From Peteryoungia ipomoeae (GTDB taxonomy: Bacteria > Pseudomonadota > Alphaproteobacteria > Rhizobiales > Rhizobiaceae), in the NCBI RefSeq assembly GCF_004912165.1, contig NZ_STGV01000003.1, positions 310,001-374,000 of the forward strand: a stretch of DNA of 64,000 nucleotides. The letters run 5' to 3'. The position numbers were made by a program, and so were the translations under genes. Below, piece after piece: positions 1 to 8,275 of the stretch. How positions within the stretch are numbered: the stretch's first letter is position 1; each line of letters opens with the position of its first letter. Under the pieces are notes generated by a model. It worked only from the letters and a program-made list of their open reading frames with translations, ran no database searches and had not been told where the DNA came from.

Positions 1-1811
1 TTTCGCGCCGCGGTTTCCTCGGGATCCTCGCCATGGGCTCGGCAGCCGTTGCCATGGGCTCTGTCGGCAATCTGATGTCCTCGACCTCGGCTGTCGCCCA
101 GGACGCCGCAGCCACGCGTTTCCCGTTCAAGCCGATCGCCGCCCAGACGGACGCCACGATCCACGTTCCCGAAGGCTACAACTGGAAGCCGCTTGCCAAA
201 TGGGGCCAGCCGCTGTTTTCCAACGTTGCCGATATCGACCCGGTGAAGGGCGTTTCGCTTGAAGCCTCCGACAAGGTGTTTGGTGAAAACACCGACGGCA
301 TGGAAAGCTTCCAGATCGGCAACCATCAGGTGATCGCCGTCAACCACGAATACGTCAACAACGAGACCAACCTGCCGCACGCGCCGGAAGGCATGCCTCA
401 GTCGCTCGATGACGTGAAGATCCTGCAGAACATGCAGGGCGTCACCGTCATGGAAGTGGCGGAAGGTGAAAACGGCTGGGAGATCGTGCTCGACAGCCCG
501 TTCAACCGTCGTATTCACCACAACACGCCGATGAAGCTTTCCGGTCCTGCCGCCGGCTCCGAACTCGTCAAGACTTCTGCCGATCCTGCTGGTATAGACT
601 GTCTCGGGACGTTCAACAATTGCGGCGCCGGCCGCACGCCGTGGGGCACCTACCTCACCTGCGAGGAAAACTTCAACGGCTATTTCGGCTCCACCAATGC
701 CGAGTTCAAGATGCCTGACGACTACAAGCGTTACGGCATCGCGGCCGAGACCCGCTATGGCTATGAGAAGTTCGACGAGCGCTTCGACGTGTCGAAGAAC
801 CCGAACGAGCCACGCCGCGCCGGCTACGTCGTCGAGATCGATCCATCGGATGCTTCCTCGACGCCGATCAAGCGCACGGCACTTGGCCGCATCAAGCATG
901 AAAATGCGGCTGTCGTGATTGCCCGTGACGGTCGCGTGGTCGTCTATATGGGCGACGACGAGCGTGGCGAGTTCCTCTACAAGTTTGTCTCGAACGGCAT
1001 CTACGTTCCGGGTGGCGACACCTCGAAGCTGCTCGACGAGGGCACGCTTTACGTCGCCAAGTTCTCCGACGACAGCACCGGCGAATGGCTGGCACTGACC
1101 GAAGAGACGACGGGCATGAAGATGGACGAGATCTGCGTCTTCACCCGCCAGGCCGCATCCAAGGTCGGCGCGACCACGATGGACCGTCCGGAATGGGTCG
1201 CGGTCAACCCGGTTGCGATCGAAGCCTATTGCGCGCTCACCAACAATTCGCACCGCGCCGTTCTGAAGGATGGCAAGATGCGCACCAATGCCGGCGGCGA
1301 CGTGATGGAACTCAATGCCGCCAATCCGCGCGAAGGCAACGAGTTTGGCCAGATCGTGCGCTGGTATCCCGAGAATGACGACCATGCCGACGGCAAGTTC
1401 AAGTGGGACCTGTTCGTCATGGCCGGCAACCCGGATGTGCACAAGGACGGTCCCTATGCGGGTTCGTCGAACATCAATTCCGGCAACATGTTCAACTCGC
1501 CTGACGGCATGATGTTCGATTCCACCGGTCTCCTCTGGATCCAGACCGATGGCGAGGATTCCAACGAAGGCGACTTCGTCGGCCAGGGCAACAACCAGAT
1601 GCTGGCAGGCGATCCGGCAACGGGCCGCATCGAGCGCTTCCTGACCGGCCCGAAGGGCGGCGAAGTGACCGGCATGACCTGGGCTTCCGACAAGCGCACC
1701 ATGTTTGTCGGCATCCAGCATCCTTCTGCGCCGTTCCCGGATGGCGAAGGCGCGCTGCCGCGATCGACGATCGTTGCGGTCAAGCGCGACGACAAGGCCC
1801 TGGTCGGCTGA
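1..1811 (+). CDS. phoX: PhoX-family (DUF839) alkaline phosphatase, 5' end truncated by window
   Basis: The reading frame is open from the first bases, so the start lies upstream of the window. The first visible residues, SRRGFLGILAM, are a twin-arginine export signal followed by a hydrophobic stretch and a cleavage-like SAVAQ site, so the folded enzyme is probably exported to the periplasm. The rest matches the DUF839/PhoX architecture: a beta-propeller-like protein of about 590 residues with DRPEW near nt 1182-1196 (the Arg-Pro-Glu active-site segment of PhoX enzymes) and the C-terminal EVTGMTW and FVGIQHPS motifs. PhoX enzymes are calcium/iron phosphomonoesterases that release phosphate from organic esters, usually under phosphate starvation. 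The promoter is outside the window, so a Pho box cannot be checked. No frame damage is visible. Confidence 0.88.
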   Translation, partial: SRRGFLGILAMGSAAVAMGSVGNLMSSTSAVAQDAAATRFPFKPIAAQTDATIHVPEGYNWKPLAKWGQPLFSNVADIDPVKGVSLEASDKVFGENTDGMESFQIGNHQVIAVNHEYVNNETNLPHAPEGMPQSLDDVKILQNMQGVTVMEVAEGENGWEIVLDSPFNRRIHHNTPMKLSGPAAGSELVKTSADPAGIDCLGTFNNCGAGRTPWGTYLTCEENFNGYFGSTNAEFKMPDDYKRYGIAAETRYGYEKFDERFDVSKNPNEPRRAGYVVEIDPSDASSTPIKRTALGRIKHENAAVVIARDGRVVVYMGDDERGEFLYKFVSNGIYVPGGDTSKLLDEGTLYVAKFSDDSTGEWLALTEETTGMKMDEICVFTRQAASKVGATTMDRPEWVAVNPVAIEAYCALTNNSHRAVLKDGKMRTNAGGDVMELNAANPREGNEFGQIVRWYPENDDHADGKFKWDLFVMAGNPDVHKDGPYAGSSNINSGNMFNSPDGMMFDSTGLLWIQTDGEDSNEGDFVGQGNNQMLAGDPATGRIERFLTGPKGGEVTGMTWASDKRTMFVGIQHPSAPFPDGEGALPRSTIVAVKRDDKALVG

Positions 1812-1849
1812 TCATCTCGGGGCGGCAACGCCGCCCCTATACGCCATGC

Positions 1850-1890
1850 AGAAAGGCCGCCGACGGGTTTCGTCGGCGGCCTTTCTGGTT
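1850..1890. terminator. Rho-independent terminator between convergent phoX and minE
   Basis: A perfect 14-bp stem (arms 1851-1864 and 1872-1885, GAAAGGCCGCCGAC and its complement) encloses a 7-nt loop. It lies 40 bp after the phoX stop codon and 24 bp before the minE stop. The A-rich and T-rich stem ends let it work for both convergent transcripts, although the T-run is short. Confidence 0.75.
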
Positions 1891-1908
1891 TTCGTATCTG
1901 CGCGGCGC

Positions 1909-2169
1909 TCAGGCTGCCATGCGCGATGCGTTGAGCGGAATTTCCACGTCGATCTCCAGGATCGTCATGTGCTCGTCGCGATCCATCTTCACGTTGACGC
2001 GGTCGGAATCGACCTCAACATGCTTGGCGATGACGGCCAGGATTTCCTCGCGCAGCACAGCCACCAGATCCGTGCCCGTGCTTGCCCGTTCGTGAGCGAG
2101 CAGAACTTGAAGCCGCTCTCGCGCCAGAGGCGCCGAGTGCTGCTTGCGGAAAAGGGAGAAGATGCTCAT
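1909..2169 (-). CDS. minE: Cell division topological specificity factor MinE
   Basis: An 86-residue protein that begins [10 protein letters not shown], the N-terminal membrane-binding and anti-MinCD helix. The central [13 protein letters not shown] segment and the C-terminal [14 protein letters not shown] beta strand are the dimerisation domain. MinE stimulates the MinD ATPase and drives the MinCD inhibitor off mid-cell. The length is normal for the family (about 85-90). Its ATG overlaps the minD stop codon as ATGA, so the two are translationally coupled. It is the last gene of the minCDE operon and is followed by a strong hairpin. Confidence 0.96.
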   Translation of the reverse strand: MSIFSLFRKQHSAPLARERLQVLLAHERASTGTDLVAVLREEILAVIAKHVEVDSDRVNVKMDRDEHMTILEIDVEIPLNASRMAA

Positions 2170-2981
2170 GCAGCTCTCCGTGCGAAGATTTTCTCGAGAA
2201 GGCTGCGCTTTTCACCCGGAATGGTGACAGGCAGTTGCTCGCCCGCCAGGCGACGGGCAGCCTCGAAATAAGCCACAGCCGGGGCGCAGCGTGCGTCGGC
2301 CAGCGTCACCGGAGCACCGATGTTGGAGGCGCGCAGCACATCCATGCTTTCCGGGATGATGCCGATCAGCGGGATCGACAGGATGTCGAGCACGTCCTCG
2401 ACCTTCAACATGTCGCCGCGCTGGGCGCGGTTGGTGTCGTAGCGGGTGAGGAGCAGGTGCTTCTCCATCCGCTCGCCGCGTTCGGCCTTCAGCGTCTTGG
2501 AATCGAGCAGGCCGATGATGCGGTCGCTATCGCGCACCGAGGACACTTCCGGATTGGTGACGATGACAGCAATATCGGCGTGGCGCATGGCAAGCGTTGC
2601 GCCACGCTCGATGCCCGCCGGGCTATCGCAGATGATCCAGTCGAAATACTTCTTCAACTCGTTGATGACCTGCTCGACGCCTTCGGCGGTCAGGTTGTCC
2701 TTGTCGCGGGTCTGGGAGGCCGGCAGCAGGAACAGGGTTTCGAGCCGCTTGTCGCGGATCAGCGCCTGCGGCAGCTTGGCATCGCCCTGGATGACATTGA
2801 CCAGATCGTAGACGACGCGGCGCTCGGCCCCCATCACCAGATCGAGATTGCGCAAGCCCACGTCGAAATCCACGACCACGACCTTTTCGTTGCGCTTGGC
2901 CAGCGCGGCGCCGAGGGCTGCGGTCGACGTGGTCTTGCCGACGCCGCCCTTGCCTGATGTAACAACGATCACCTTACCCAT
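2166..2981 (-). CDS. minD: Septum site-determining ATPase MinD
   Basis: 271 residues. It begins [18 protein letters not shown] with the deviant Walker A motif (KGGVGKT) of the ParA/MinD family. [14 protein letters not shown] and [10 protein letters not shown] follow as the switch and Walker B regions. The C-terminal [13 protein letters not shown] is an amphipathic membrane-targeting helix. An in-frame start 33 bases upstream exists, but the ATG at 2981 has a good AGGAG seven bases before it and gives the conserved N-terminus. MinD binds the membrane with ATP, recruits MinC and is cycled by MinE. It sits 29 bp after minC. Confidence 0.97.
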   Translation of the reverse strand: MGKVIVVTSGKGGVGKTTSTAALGAALAKRNEKVVVVDFDVGLRNLDLVMGAERRVVYDLVNVIQGDAKLPQALIRDKRLETLFLLPASQTRDKDNLTAEGVEQVINELKKYFDWIICDSPAGIERGATLAMRHADIAVIVTNPEVSSVRDSDRIIGLLDSKTLKAERGERMEKHLLLTRYDTNRAQRGDMLKVEDVLDILSIPLIGIIPESMDVLRASNIGAPVTLADARCAPAVAYFEAARRLAGEQLPVTIPGEKRSLLEKIFARRAA

Positions 2982-3010
2982 GTTCGTCTCCTGTTGATCC
3001 CCGCTGTGTG

Positions 3011-3775
3011 TCACTGCATCGTCTCCGCCTTGATGGCATCGCCATCCAGCCAGAGCTGAACGGGATGACCTCGCAGTTCTGAACTCATGTCGTCGGCCAT
3101 GGCATAGACGCCGTCGATCGCCACGAGTTCGGATTCAAATTTTCGGCAAAAGATCCGCGCATCGGCATTGCCGACACAGCCGGCCAAAGCCCGACCGCGC
3201 AGCGCGCCATAGATGTGCACGGACCCGCCGGCGATGATTTCCGCGCCAGACGAAACAGAACCGATCACGGTCACGTCTCCCTGGGTATAGATGATCGACT
3301 GACCAGACCGGACCGTCTCGCGCACGATCAGCGACGGCGTCGCCTCGCGTGCCTCGACCACGACCGGTGTTGGCGTTGCCGCTGCCTTTTCCGACTTCTT
3401 GGAAGACTTGGTCTGAGCCGCGTCGCTTGCCGCATCCGTTTCCGGTACTTCGTAGTCGGCAGCAGCGCGACCGCCCTTCAAGGCCGGCGGCATTCCCGGC
3501 TCGATCAGCGAAGGCCGACCGCCCTCAATGCCCATGACGCTGACATTGCGAGACGCAAGTTCGGCGATCAGCATTTTCAGCTGCGTGCGGTCGGTATCGA
3601 TCTCGGAGATATCGAGAACGACGGGCCTTCCGAGGAAGAACCCAGCCGACCGGGCTGCCAGATCGTCCAGACGCGTCAGCCAGTCGGCGAACGGAAGGTC
3701 CGGCGTCAGGACGACGGCCAGGAAGGATCTGCCTTTGATGCGAATGGAGCGTGGTTCGGTTAGCACTTTGGTCAT
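3011..3775 (-). CDS. minC: Septum formation inhibitor MinC
   Basis: 254 residues. The N-terminal domain (about 1-105) is the FtsZ-antagonising domain. A variable, charged and Ala-rich linker follows (about 106-145). The C-terminal beta-helix domain (about 150-250) carries the RSGQSIIY, GDVTVIGSVSSGAEI and GGSVHIYGALRGRA motifs that bind MinD and FtsZ. It is first in the minCDE operon. No clear ribosome binding site precedes the ATG, and a CtrA-type box lies about 50 bp upstream, which suggests a short leader and cell-cycle control. Confidence 0.95.
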   Translation of the reverse strand: MTKVLTEPRSIRIKGRSFLAVVLTPDLPFADWLTRLDDLAARSAGFFLGRPVVLDISEIDTDRTQLKMLIAELASRNVSVMGIEGGRPSLIEPGMPPALKGGRAAADYEVPETDAASDAAQTKSSKKSEKAAATPTPVVVEAREATPSLIVRETVRSGQSIIYTQGDVTVIGSVSSGAEIIAGGSVHIYGALRGRALAGCVGNADARIFCRKFESELVAIDGVYAMADDMSSELRGHPVQLWLDGDAIKAETMQ

Positions 3776-3816
3776 CTACGTAAACAAATCGTTGACCATG
3801 AGTAACGCTCCCATGG

Positions 3817-3831
3817 TTAACAAATGGTTAA
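3817..3831 (-). promoter_or_regulatory. CtrA-type binding site upstream of minCDE
   Basis: The sequence is TTAA-N7-TTAA with exact 7-bp spacing (TTAACAAATGGTTAA), the full-site consensus for the cell-cycle regulator CtrA. Its centre lies about 49 bp upstream of the minC start codon. CtrA control of minCDE has been described in Sinorhizobium meliloti, so the site is expected in a relative. The match is seen directly; binding is inferred. Confidence 0.75.
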
Positions 3832-3871
3832 TATCGGGGTCGGAGCGTTAGGAAATGCTCAAGATCCGGCG

Positions 3872-3910
3872 ACAGAAAAACCGCCCGAAGTGACGACTCC
3901 GGGCGGTTTT
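3872..3910 (-). terminator. Rho-independent terminator of the BA14K gene
   Basis: The stem pairs AAAACCGCCCG (3877-3887) with CGGGCGGTTTT (3900-3910). Read on the minus strand it is followed by a T-run, and it lies 50 bp after the BA14K stop codon. It separates that transcript from minCDE. Confidence 0.8.
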
Positions 3911-3960
3911 CAAGTAGATGATATCAAGCCTGCGCCGAGCTTACGGCGTGGTCGCTCCCC

Positions 3961-4431
3961 TTAGCGATAGTAGGGGGAGACGCACTGCTGACGCGGACCG
4001 TTATACGGCTGGAACGAGTTCGTGCCGACGTCGTAAGAACGGTAGCGGTTCTCACACCAGCTGTAGTGGCTGGCCGGAAGCGCCCCCGACGTGATCACCC
4101 GGCGTGGCGGGGCAGCAACAGCGCCGCCGATGATGGCACCGGCTGCGAAGGCCGCCAGCGGATACCAATAGCCGTTGTGGTAGCGATAGCCCGCACGACG
4201 GTCACGATAGCCGCGGTGACCGCGATACCAGCCGCGACGGTTTTCGTAGCGGCCGTGGCGCTCCCAACGGTCGTGACGATCACGGCGGTACTGAACATCC
4301 GTAACATCAGATGTTACCTGAGCCGGTGCGTTCGGGCGAACGACCATGGAGGCCTGAGCCGGGGCGAGCCCTGTCAGAGCCATGACGGAGGCCAGTGCAA
4401 TGGCCGCGGTGTGCTTCAATGCAGTCTTCAT
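3961..4431 (-). CDS. BA14K-family secreted protein
   Basis: 156 residues. A Sec signal peptide (MKTALKHTAAIALASVMALTG...AQAS) is followed by an Arg/Tyr/Gly-rich low-complexity region, a short hydrophobic segment (LAAFAAGAIIGGAVA) and a C-terminal BA14K module: CENRYRSYDVGTNSFQPYNG followed by a second Cys. BA14K proteins were named for an immunoreactive lectin-like Brucella antigen and are common, often multicopy, in Rhizobiales. The biochemical role is unclear. I chose the internal ATG at 4431 because GGGAGAA precedes it and because it starts the signal peptide. An in-frame start 36 bases further up has no such support. Confidence 0.85.
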   Translation of the reverse strand: MKTALKHTAAIALASVMALTGLAPAQASMVVRPNAPAQVTSDVTDVQYRRDRHDRWERHGRYENRRGWYRGHRGYRDRRAGYRYHNGYWYPLAAFAAGAIIGGAVAAPPRRVITSGALPASHYSWCENRYRSYDVGTNSFQPYNGPRQQCVSPYYR

Positions 4432-4714
4432 GACATTTTCTCCCTGCATGTTTCGGTCGATCTTCACGCTCGCTTAAGGCTCCGTGTTGATCTTGACCCA
4501 AGGCTACAAACCACTGCATGAACCTTGGATTAACACCACAATCACCGGTTTTCACGGCTGATCACGAACCCGGCAGGCGCCAGTCCCACTTAACGGAACG
4601 AGGGGTTTAAAGTTCCATCGGGAACCGCTGTCATGCAGGCTTTCTGTGACGTTTCGCACAGAGACGAAAGGGCCCGACAGCCCGTCTGAGACTGCCAGGC
4701 CAACGCCTTCTCGA
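4432..4714. other. Intergenic region with BA14K promoter, nothing else recognised
   Basis: The 283 bp hold the upstream region of the BA14K gene and the 3' flank of the gbcB-like gene, both on the minus strand. A short inverted pair GGAAC...GTTCC (about 4596-4617) is present, but its spacing does not match an ECF sigma promoter. I see no ORF, no RNA gene and no strong terminator for the gbc operon. Confidence 0.4.
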
Positions 4715-5800
4715 TCAGGCCTCGATCTCGATATCGCCCTTGGGGCGCGAGCAGCAGGCGAGGATATAGCCCTCGTCGATCTCGTCATCGAGGATGCCGC
4801 CATTGTGGTCCATATCGACCTCGCCGGAGAGCTTCATTACCTTGCAGGTGCCGCAGAGCCCGGATTCGCAGGCCGCCCCGATGCGCACGCCGGCGGCGCG
4901 GGCCGCCTGAAGCACGGTATGGCCGGGCGCACAGAGCCCGTCCTTGCCGGACATGGCGAAGGTAACCTTCGTTGCCGCCTCGCCATCCGAATGGTCGGCG
5001 ACCACGATCGGCAGGTCCGGCTTGACCGGCTGGAAGGCTTCCTCGTGATACTGCTTCATGTCGAAGCCCGCGCCCTCAAGCGCTTCGCGCACGGTTGCCA
5101 TGAAGGGTGCAGGACCGCAGCAGAACACGGTCCGATCAAGGAAGTCGGGCGCCAGCAACGCGATCTTGGCCTTGTCGATGCGGCCCTTCAGGCCCGACCA
5201 GAGCTGGCCACGGCCGAGTTGCTCGATGATGAAGCCGAGCTGGAAGTTCGGCATCTCGCGCGCCCTCGCCTCCAGCTCCCAGCGGAAGATGATGTCGTCG
5301 GGCGAGCGGGCACAATTGAGGAAGGTGATGTCGCTGTCGGGTGCACGGTCGCCGAGATCCCGCGTCATCGACACCATCGGCGTGATGCCGGAGCCGGCGG
5401 AGATGAAGAGATACTTCTTTCCCGGATGCCGCGCATAAGAGAAGTCGCCGAGCGGACCGATGGCCTTCAGGGCCATGCCGGGCTTTAAGTGATCGAACAT
5501 CCAGCGCGTACCGATGCTGTCGGCCTGTGCCTTTACCGTGATGGCCACGGTGTAAGGCCGAGATGGGCTCGACGACAGCGTATAGGTGCGCATGACCGGC
5601 TCGGGGCCGACGGGGATTTCCAGCGTGACGAACTGGCCGGGCAGATAGCGGAACCAGAGGCCCGGCTTGTTCGGCTTGAAGGTGAAGGTCATCACGTCGG
5701 GGGCTTCCGGCGTGACGGCGACGCATTCCAAGAGGTGCTCCCGGTCGGACCAGGGGCGCATCTCGTCGACATGGCGATACTGGGTAACGGCAATGTTCAT
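4715..5800 (-). CDS. gbcB: Glycine betaine monooxygenase-type reductase (GbcB-like)
   Basis: 361 residues. An FAD-binding ferredoxin-reductase domain (about 20-125, with RTYTLSSSP for FAD) is followed by an NAD(P) domain (GSGITPMVSM, CGPAPFM) and a C-terminal plant-type [2Fe-2S] domain with CESGLCGTC and a last Cys in ACC. This layout passes electrons from NADH to a Rieske oxygenase. The gene starts 2 bp after the stop codon of the Rieske oxygenase gene, so the two form one operon and one enzyme. An in-frame start 69 bases upstream lies inside the oxygenase gene and is rejected. Substrate assignment to glycine betaine comes from family resemblance; stachydrine or another quaternary amine is possible. 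Confidence 0.85.
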   Translation of the reverse strand: MNIAVTQYRHVDEMRPWSDREHLLECVAVTPEAPDVMTFTFKPNKPGLWFRYLPGQFVTLEIPVGPEPVMRTYTLSSSPSRPYTVAITVKAQADSIGTRWMFDHLKPGMALKAIGPLGDFSYARHPGKKYLFISAGSGITPMVSMTRDLGDRAPDSDITFLNCARSPDDIIFRWELEARAREMPNFQLGFIIEQLGRGQLWSGLKGRIDKAKIALLAPDFLDRTVFCCGPAPFMATVREALEGAGFDMKQYHEEAFQPVKPDLPIVVADHSDGEAATKVTFAMSGKDGLCAPGHTVLQAARAAGVRIGAACESGLCGTCKVMKLSGEVDMDHNGGILDDEIDEGYILACCSRPKGDIEIEA

Positions 5801-5802
5801 GG

Positions 5803-7047
5803 TCAAGCCACCGCCGTCAGGCGGGCCTTGTCGCCCTGCAACCGGTTGATCATGAAGGTCGTGTACCATTCGACGAATTGCATGACGCCGCCTTCGTGAC
5901 CGACCGAATAGGGACCAGGCTCATAGGCCGGCGAGCGGATGCCGAAGGCATTTTCCTCGACGATCGACCGGTCCTGGTCATTGGTCATGTTCCAGACATG
6001 GGTGAGTTCCTCGAGGTCGTAATCGACGCCCTCGACCGCATCCTTGTTGACCAGCCAGGTGGTGGTAACAGCCGTTTCCTCGGCCGAGATCGGCAGCACG
6101 CGGAAGGAAATCGCGTGATCCCCCAGGATGTGGTTCCAGGTGGTCGGGTAGTGGAACAGCAGCATGGTGCCGATATGGCTGATCGGGACCTCGGAGGAGA
6201 GCGGCTTCCTGACAGCCGGCTTGCCGGACATGGTGTAGCTTTCGGCATCCTGGATCAGCGGCATGCGGGCCGTTCGGAACTGGCCGGTGGGGTCCATCTT
6301 GAATTCTGACGGCAGGCCGGCGGCCTCGCAACGGGCCCAGTGTTCGGCAATGAACGGATCGTCGCCTGCCCCCTGCACGCCGGTTGCGGTCGGCGCTTCC
6401 GGATAGGTGCGGCAGAGTTCGGGATGATTGGCGGCGCAGTGATAGCACTCGCGGTTGTTTTCCCAGACGAGCTTCCAGTTGCCCTTCTCGATGATGGTAT
6501 TCTGGTGGGCGACCTTGGCCTCCCAGAGCCGGTGCGGCTTCATATAGGGTTCGATCGAGGCACGCACGGGGGCGAAATCGGGGGCTTCATTGGCAAGGCA
6601 GATGAAAATGTAACCGGCGACGCTTTCGCAATGCACGGTCTTTAGACCGAACTCGCTCTTGTCGAAGGTTTCGCCCATCTGGCGGGCAAAGACGAGCGAA
6701 CCGTCGAGGTCGTAGGTCCACTGGTGGTAGGGACAGACGAGCTTGGCGGAGGCGCCGCGCGCCTGGGTGCAGACGCGGTGGCCGCGATGGCGGCAGGTGT
6801 TGTGGAAGGCGCGGATGACCTGATCCTTGCCGCGCACCATGACGACAGGGTAATCGCCGATCTGGGCGGTGAAATAATTGCCGGCACGCGGGATCTCGCA
6901 ATCATGGCCAACGAACAGCCAGTCGCGATACCAGATCGTTTCCATATCCAGCTTGAAATAGTCCTGATCGATGTAGAAGGGCTGCTCAAGGGAGAAACCC
7001 TCGCGGCGGTTCTTGAGCTGCCGCAGTACGGTCGCCTGCAGATCCAT
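5803..7047 (-). CDS. gbcA: Rieske oxygenase, glycine betaine demethylase type (GbcA-like)
   Basis: 414 residues. The N-terminal Rieske [2Fe-2S] site is CRHRGHRVC...CPYHQW (Cys-X-His about 20 residues before Cys-X2-His). The catalytic domain holds the mononuclear iron ligands in ENNRECYHCAANH. The overall sequence resembles GbcA, which oxidatively removes a methyl group from glycine betaine to give dimethylglycine and formaldehyde. The ATG at 7047 is preceded by GAGGA. The longer frame to 7242 reads through the riboswitch and is rejected. A cobalamin riboswitch ends about 118 nt upstream on the same strand, which is unusual for this gene and is discussed as a finding. Confidence 0.85.
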   Translation of the reverse strand: MDLQATVLRQLKNRREGFSLEQPFYIDQDYFKLDMETIWYRDWLFVGHDCEIPRAGNYFTAQIGDYPVVMVRGKDQVIRAFHNTCRHRGHRVCTQARGASAKLVCPYHQWTYDLDGSLVFARQMGETFDKSEFGLKTVHCESVAGYIFICLANEAPDFAPVRASIEPYMKPHRLWEAKVAHQNTIIEKGNWKLVWENNRECYHCAANHPELCRTYPEAPTATGVQGAGDDPFIAEHWARCEAAGLPSEFKMDPTGQFRTARMPLIQDAESYTMSGKPAVRKPLSSEVPISHIGTMLLFHYPTTWNHILGDHAISFRVLPISAEETAVTTTWLVNKDAVEGVDYDLEELTHVWNMTNDQDRSIVEENAFGIRSPAYEPGPYSVGHEGGVMQFVEWYTTFMINRLQGDKARLTAVA

Positions 7048-7164
7048 GTCGTCCTCGTTTAGCGCTGACGGAAGACGTGGGAGAACGATCGCTCCCTCCC
7101 CTTCACGAGGATGGCGGCGGGCGCATCTCCGGTCGCCCTCCGCGACCTTGAATGTTTCATGTCC

Positions 7165-7339
7165 CGAGGCTGGTTTCCGGGCTGAGGAGTGGTCCATTTG
7201 CGGACCGCGCCGGCGCCTTCCCAGGGTTGCCCCCAGTGGCATTTTTGCCGATACGCATTCTCCACCACCGTTGCGGGGGCAGCGCCGGATTTCGACCGGC
7301 TTCCCGATTTTCCGCCCTCCCTAGAGGAGCAGCACCTCG
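7165..7339 (-). ncRNA. Cobalamin (AdoCbl) riboswitch in the gbcAB leader
   Basis: Read on the minus strand, the conserved elements appear in the right order. The P1 arm CGAGG (7339-7335) is followed by the GCTGCCCCCGCAAC core (7283-7270), GCCACTGG (7240-7233), GGGAAGGCG (7222-7214), the B12 box AGCCCGGAAACCAGCC (7183-7168) and the closing P1 arm CCTCG (7169-7165). Riboswitches of this class lower expression when adenosylcobalamin is plentiful. The expression platform between 7048 and 7164 contains a GGTCGC/GCGACC hairpin with GGAGG in its loop and a second GGGAG/CTCCC hairpin. No terminator T-run is seen, so translational control is likely. Confidence 0.93.
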
Positions 7340-7655
7340 AGCTTGACGATTATCTAATCACAGCCTTGCAGGCTTGCCGCACTGCGATACGACACGGCCC
7401 AAGACGTTTGCGACATGTCGCAATTTCGCCAGTCGCACAGCATTCGATCATTTCCGTTTGTTTTCCCGAGCGCTAATGGGCGCCGCATTCGGAAAAGCCG
7501 CACTTTGCGGCGCAAACCGGACAGAAGTCTTGATTAAAAATGCCGTTAACCTTGGCAAGGTTCGGGAAATCTCTTCCGTGCATACTCGTGAAAGATCGCC
7601 ATCAACCGTGCCGGGAGCCCGTTCGGGCGCGATCGCACCGGCTGGGACCTTGGAC
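7340..7655. other. Divergent promoter region between riboswitch and the 7656 gene
   Basis: About 315 bp carry the minus-strand promoter of the riboswitch/gbcAB transcript and the plus-strand promoter of the next gene. A GATAAT-like -10 can be read on the minus strand near 7349-7356, but no convincing -35 goes with it. A 16-bp perfect palindrome (7408-7423) is listed separately. No ORF with coding character was found here. Confidence 0.4.
7408..7423. promoter_or_regulatory. 16-bp perfect palindrome, candidate operator
   Basis: TTGCGACATGTCGCAA is its own reverse complement. It lies about 70 bp upstream of the riboswitch 5' end on the minus strand and about 230 bp upstream of the next plus-strand gene. 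It fits an operator for the gbcAB transcript, which would then have both transcriptional and riboswitch control. The regulator is not identified. Confidence 0.5.
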
Positions 7656-8258
7656 ATGCAGAAACTGAGATACTACGCGACACCCCGCAAGAGCGACCCG
7701 AGCGCGCTTGCCAAGGTCAAGCACACGGAATTTCTGCGCACCGGGCGCATTTCGCGCCATCGCGATGACTGGCTTCCCGACGAACGCCGCTACCTGACCT
7801 ATGCAGAAGTGGCGGAACGGACCGGCAAACGGCTGGAGGCAGCGGCGGAGACGACCCATGCGCGGCTCAGCGCCGTGCATCGCGACATCCGTTTCCCGAA
7901 GCTCATCTTCCATCGGACCCTGGATAACAGCCCGCATCTTGGCTACTGCCATGTGACGGCAGCACGCGCGAATTTCGCAAGATACGCCGATGTGCGCTGG
8001 GCTTTCTACATCGCCAATTTCGTGGCGGAGCTCGGCGGGGACGAGGCGTTCTTCGACCATATCCGACAGCAGTATGACCGGATGTACTTTGCCGTTGCCA
8101 TGAAACCGGATGCTGACAGCCGGGCGATGACCATCGACCGCACCGTGCGCGAGAACGGTCTGCTATTTGCCACGCAGGACCCGCAGGAAGCGCTGCGCAA
8201 CGTGCTGATGCTCGGCGCGCGCAATGCCGAGCTTCGCAAGATCATCGCGAAGCTCTGA
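7656..8258 (+). CDS. Conserved hypothetical protein (resembles DUF6656)
   Basis: 200 residues from the ATG at 7656 (MQKLRYYATPRKSDPSAL). The frame is open further upstream, but that part looks non-coding. The protein is soluble with no signal peptide or membrane segment. It has conserved-looking blocks such as HRDDWLPDERRYLTYAEVA, FHRTLDNSPHLGYCHVTAA and RWAFYIANFVAELGG. I recall a rhizobial family, DUF6656, with this look, but the match is from memory. No function is known. It stands alone between the gbc promoter region and a convergent GGDEF gene. The ribosome binding site is weak, so the exact start is uncertain. Confidence 0.65.
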   Translation: MQKLRYYATPRKSDPSALAKVKHTEFLRTGRISRHRDDWLPDERRYLTYAEVAERTGKRLEAAAETTHARLSAVHRDIRFPKLIFHRTLDNSPHLGYCHVTAARANFARYADVRWAFYIANFVAELGGDEAFFDHIRQQYDRMYFAVAMKPDADSRAMTIDRTVRENGLLFATQDPQEALRNVLMLGARNAELRKIIAKL

Positions 8259-8275
8259 GGCGCCAGCCTTCTGGA

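Noticed and set aside
4590..4620. GGAAC...GTTCC, possible ECF (EcfG) stress promoter
   Set aside because: The spacing to GTT is 12 bp, not the 16-17 bp of GGAAC-N16/17-GTT.
4552..5488. Long open frames opposite gbcB, including 280 codons on the plus strand
   Set aside because: They mirror a gene with clear domains; amino-acid content is typical of the antisense of GC-rich coding DNA.
7059..7268. 69-codon minus-strand ORF and the 7242 start of the gbcA frame
   Set aside because: Both are translations of the cobalamin riboswitch and its expression platform.
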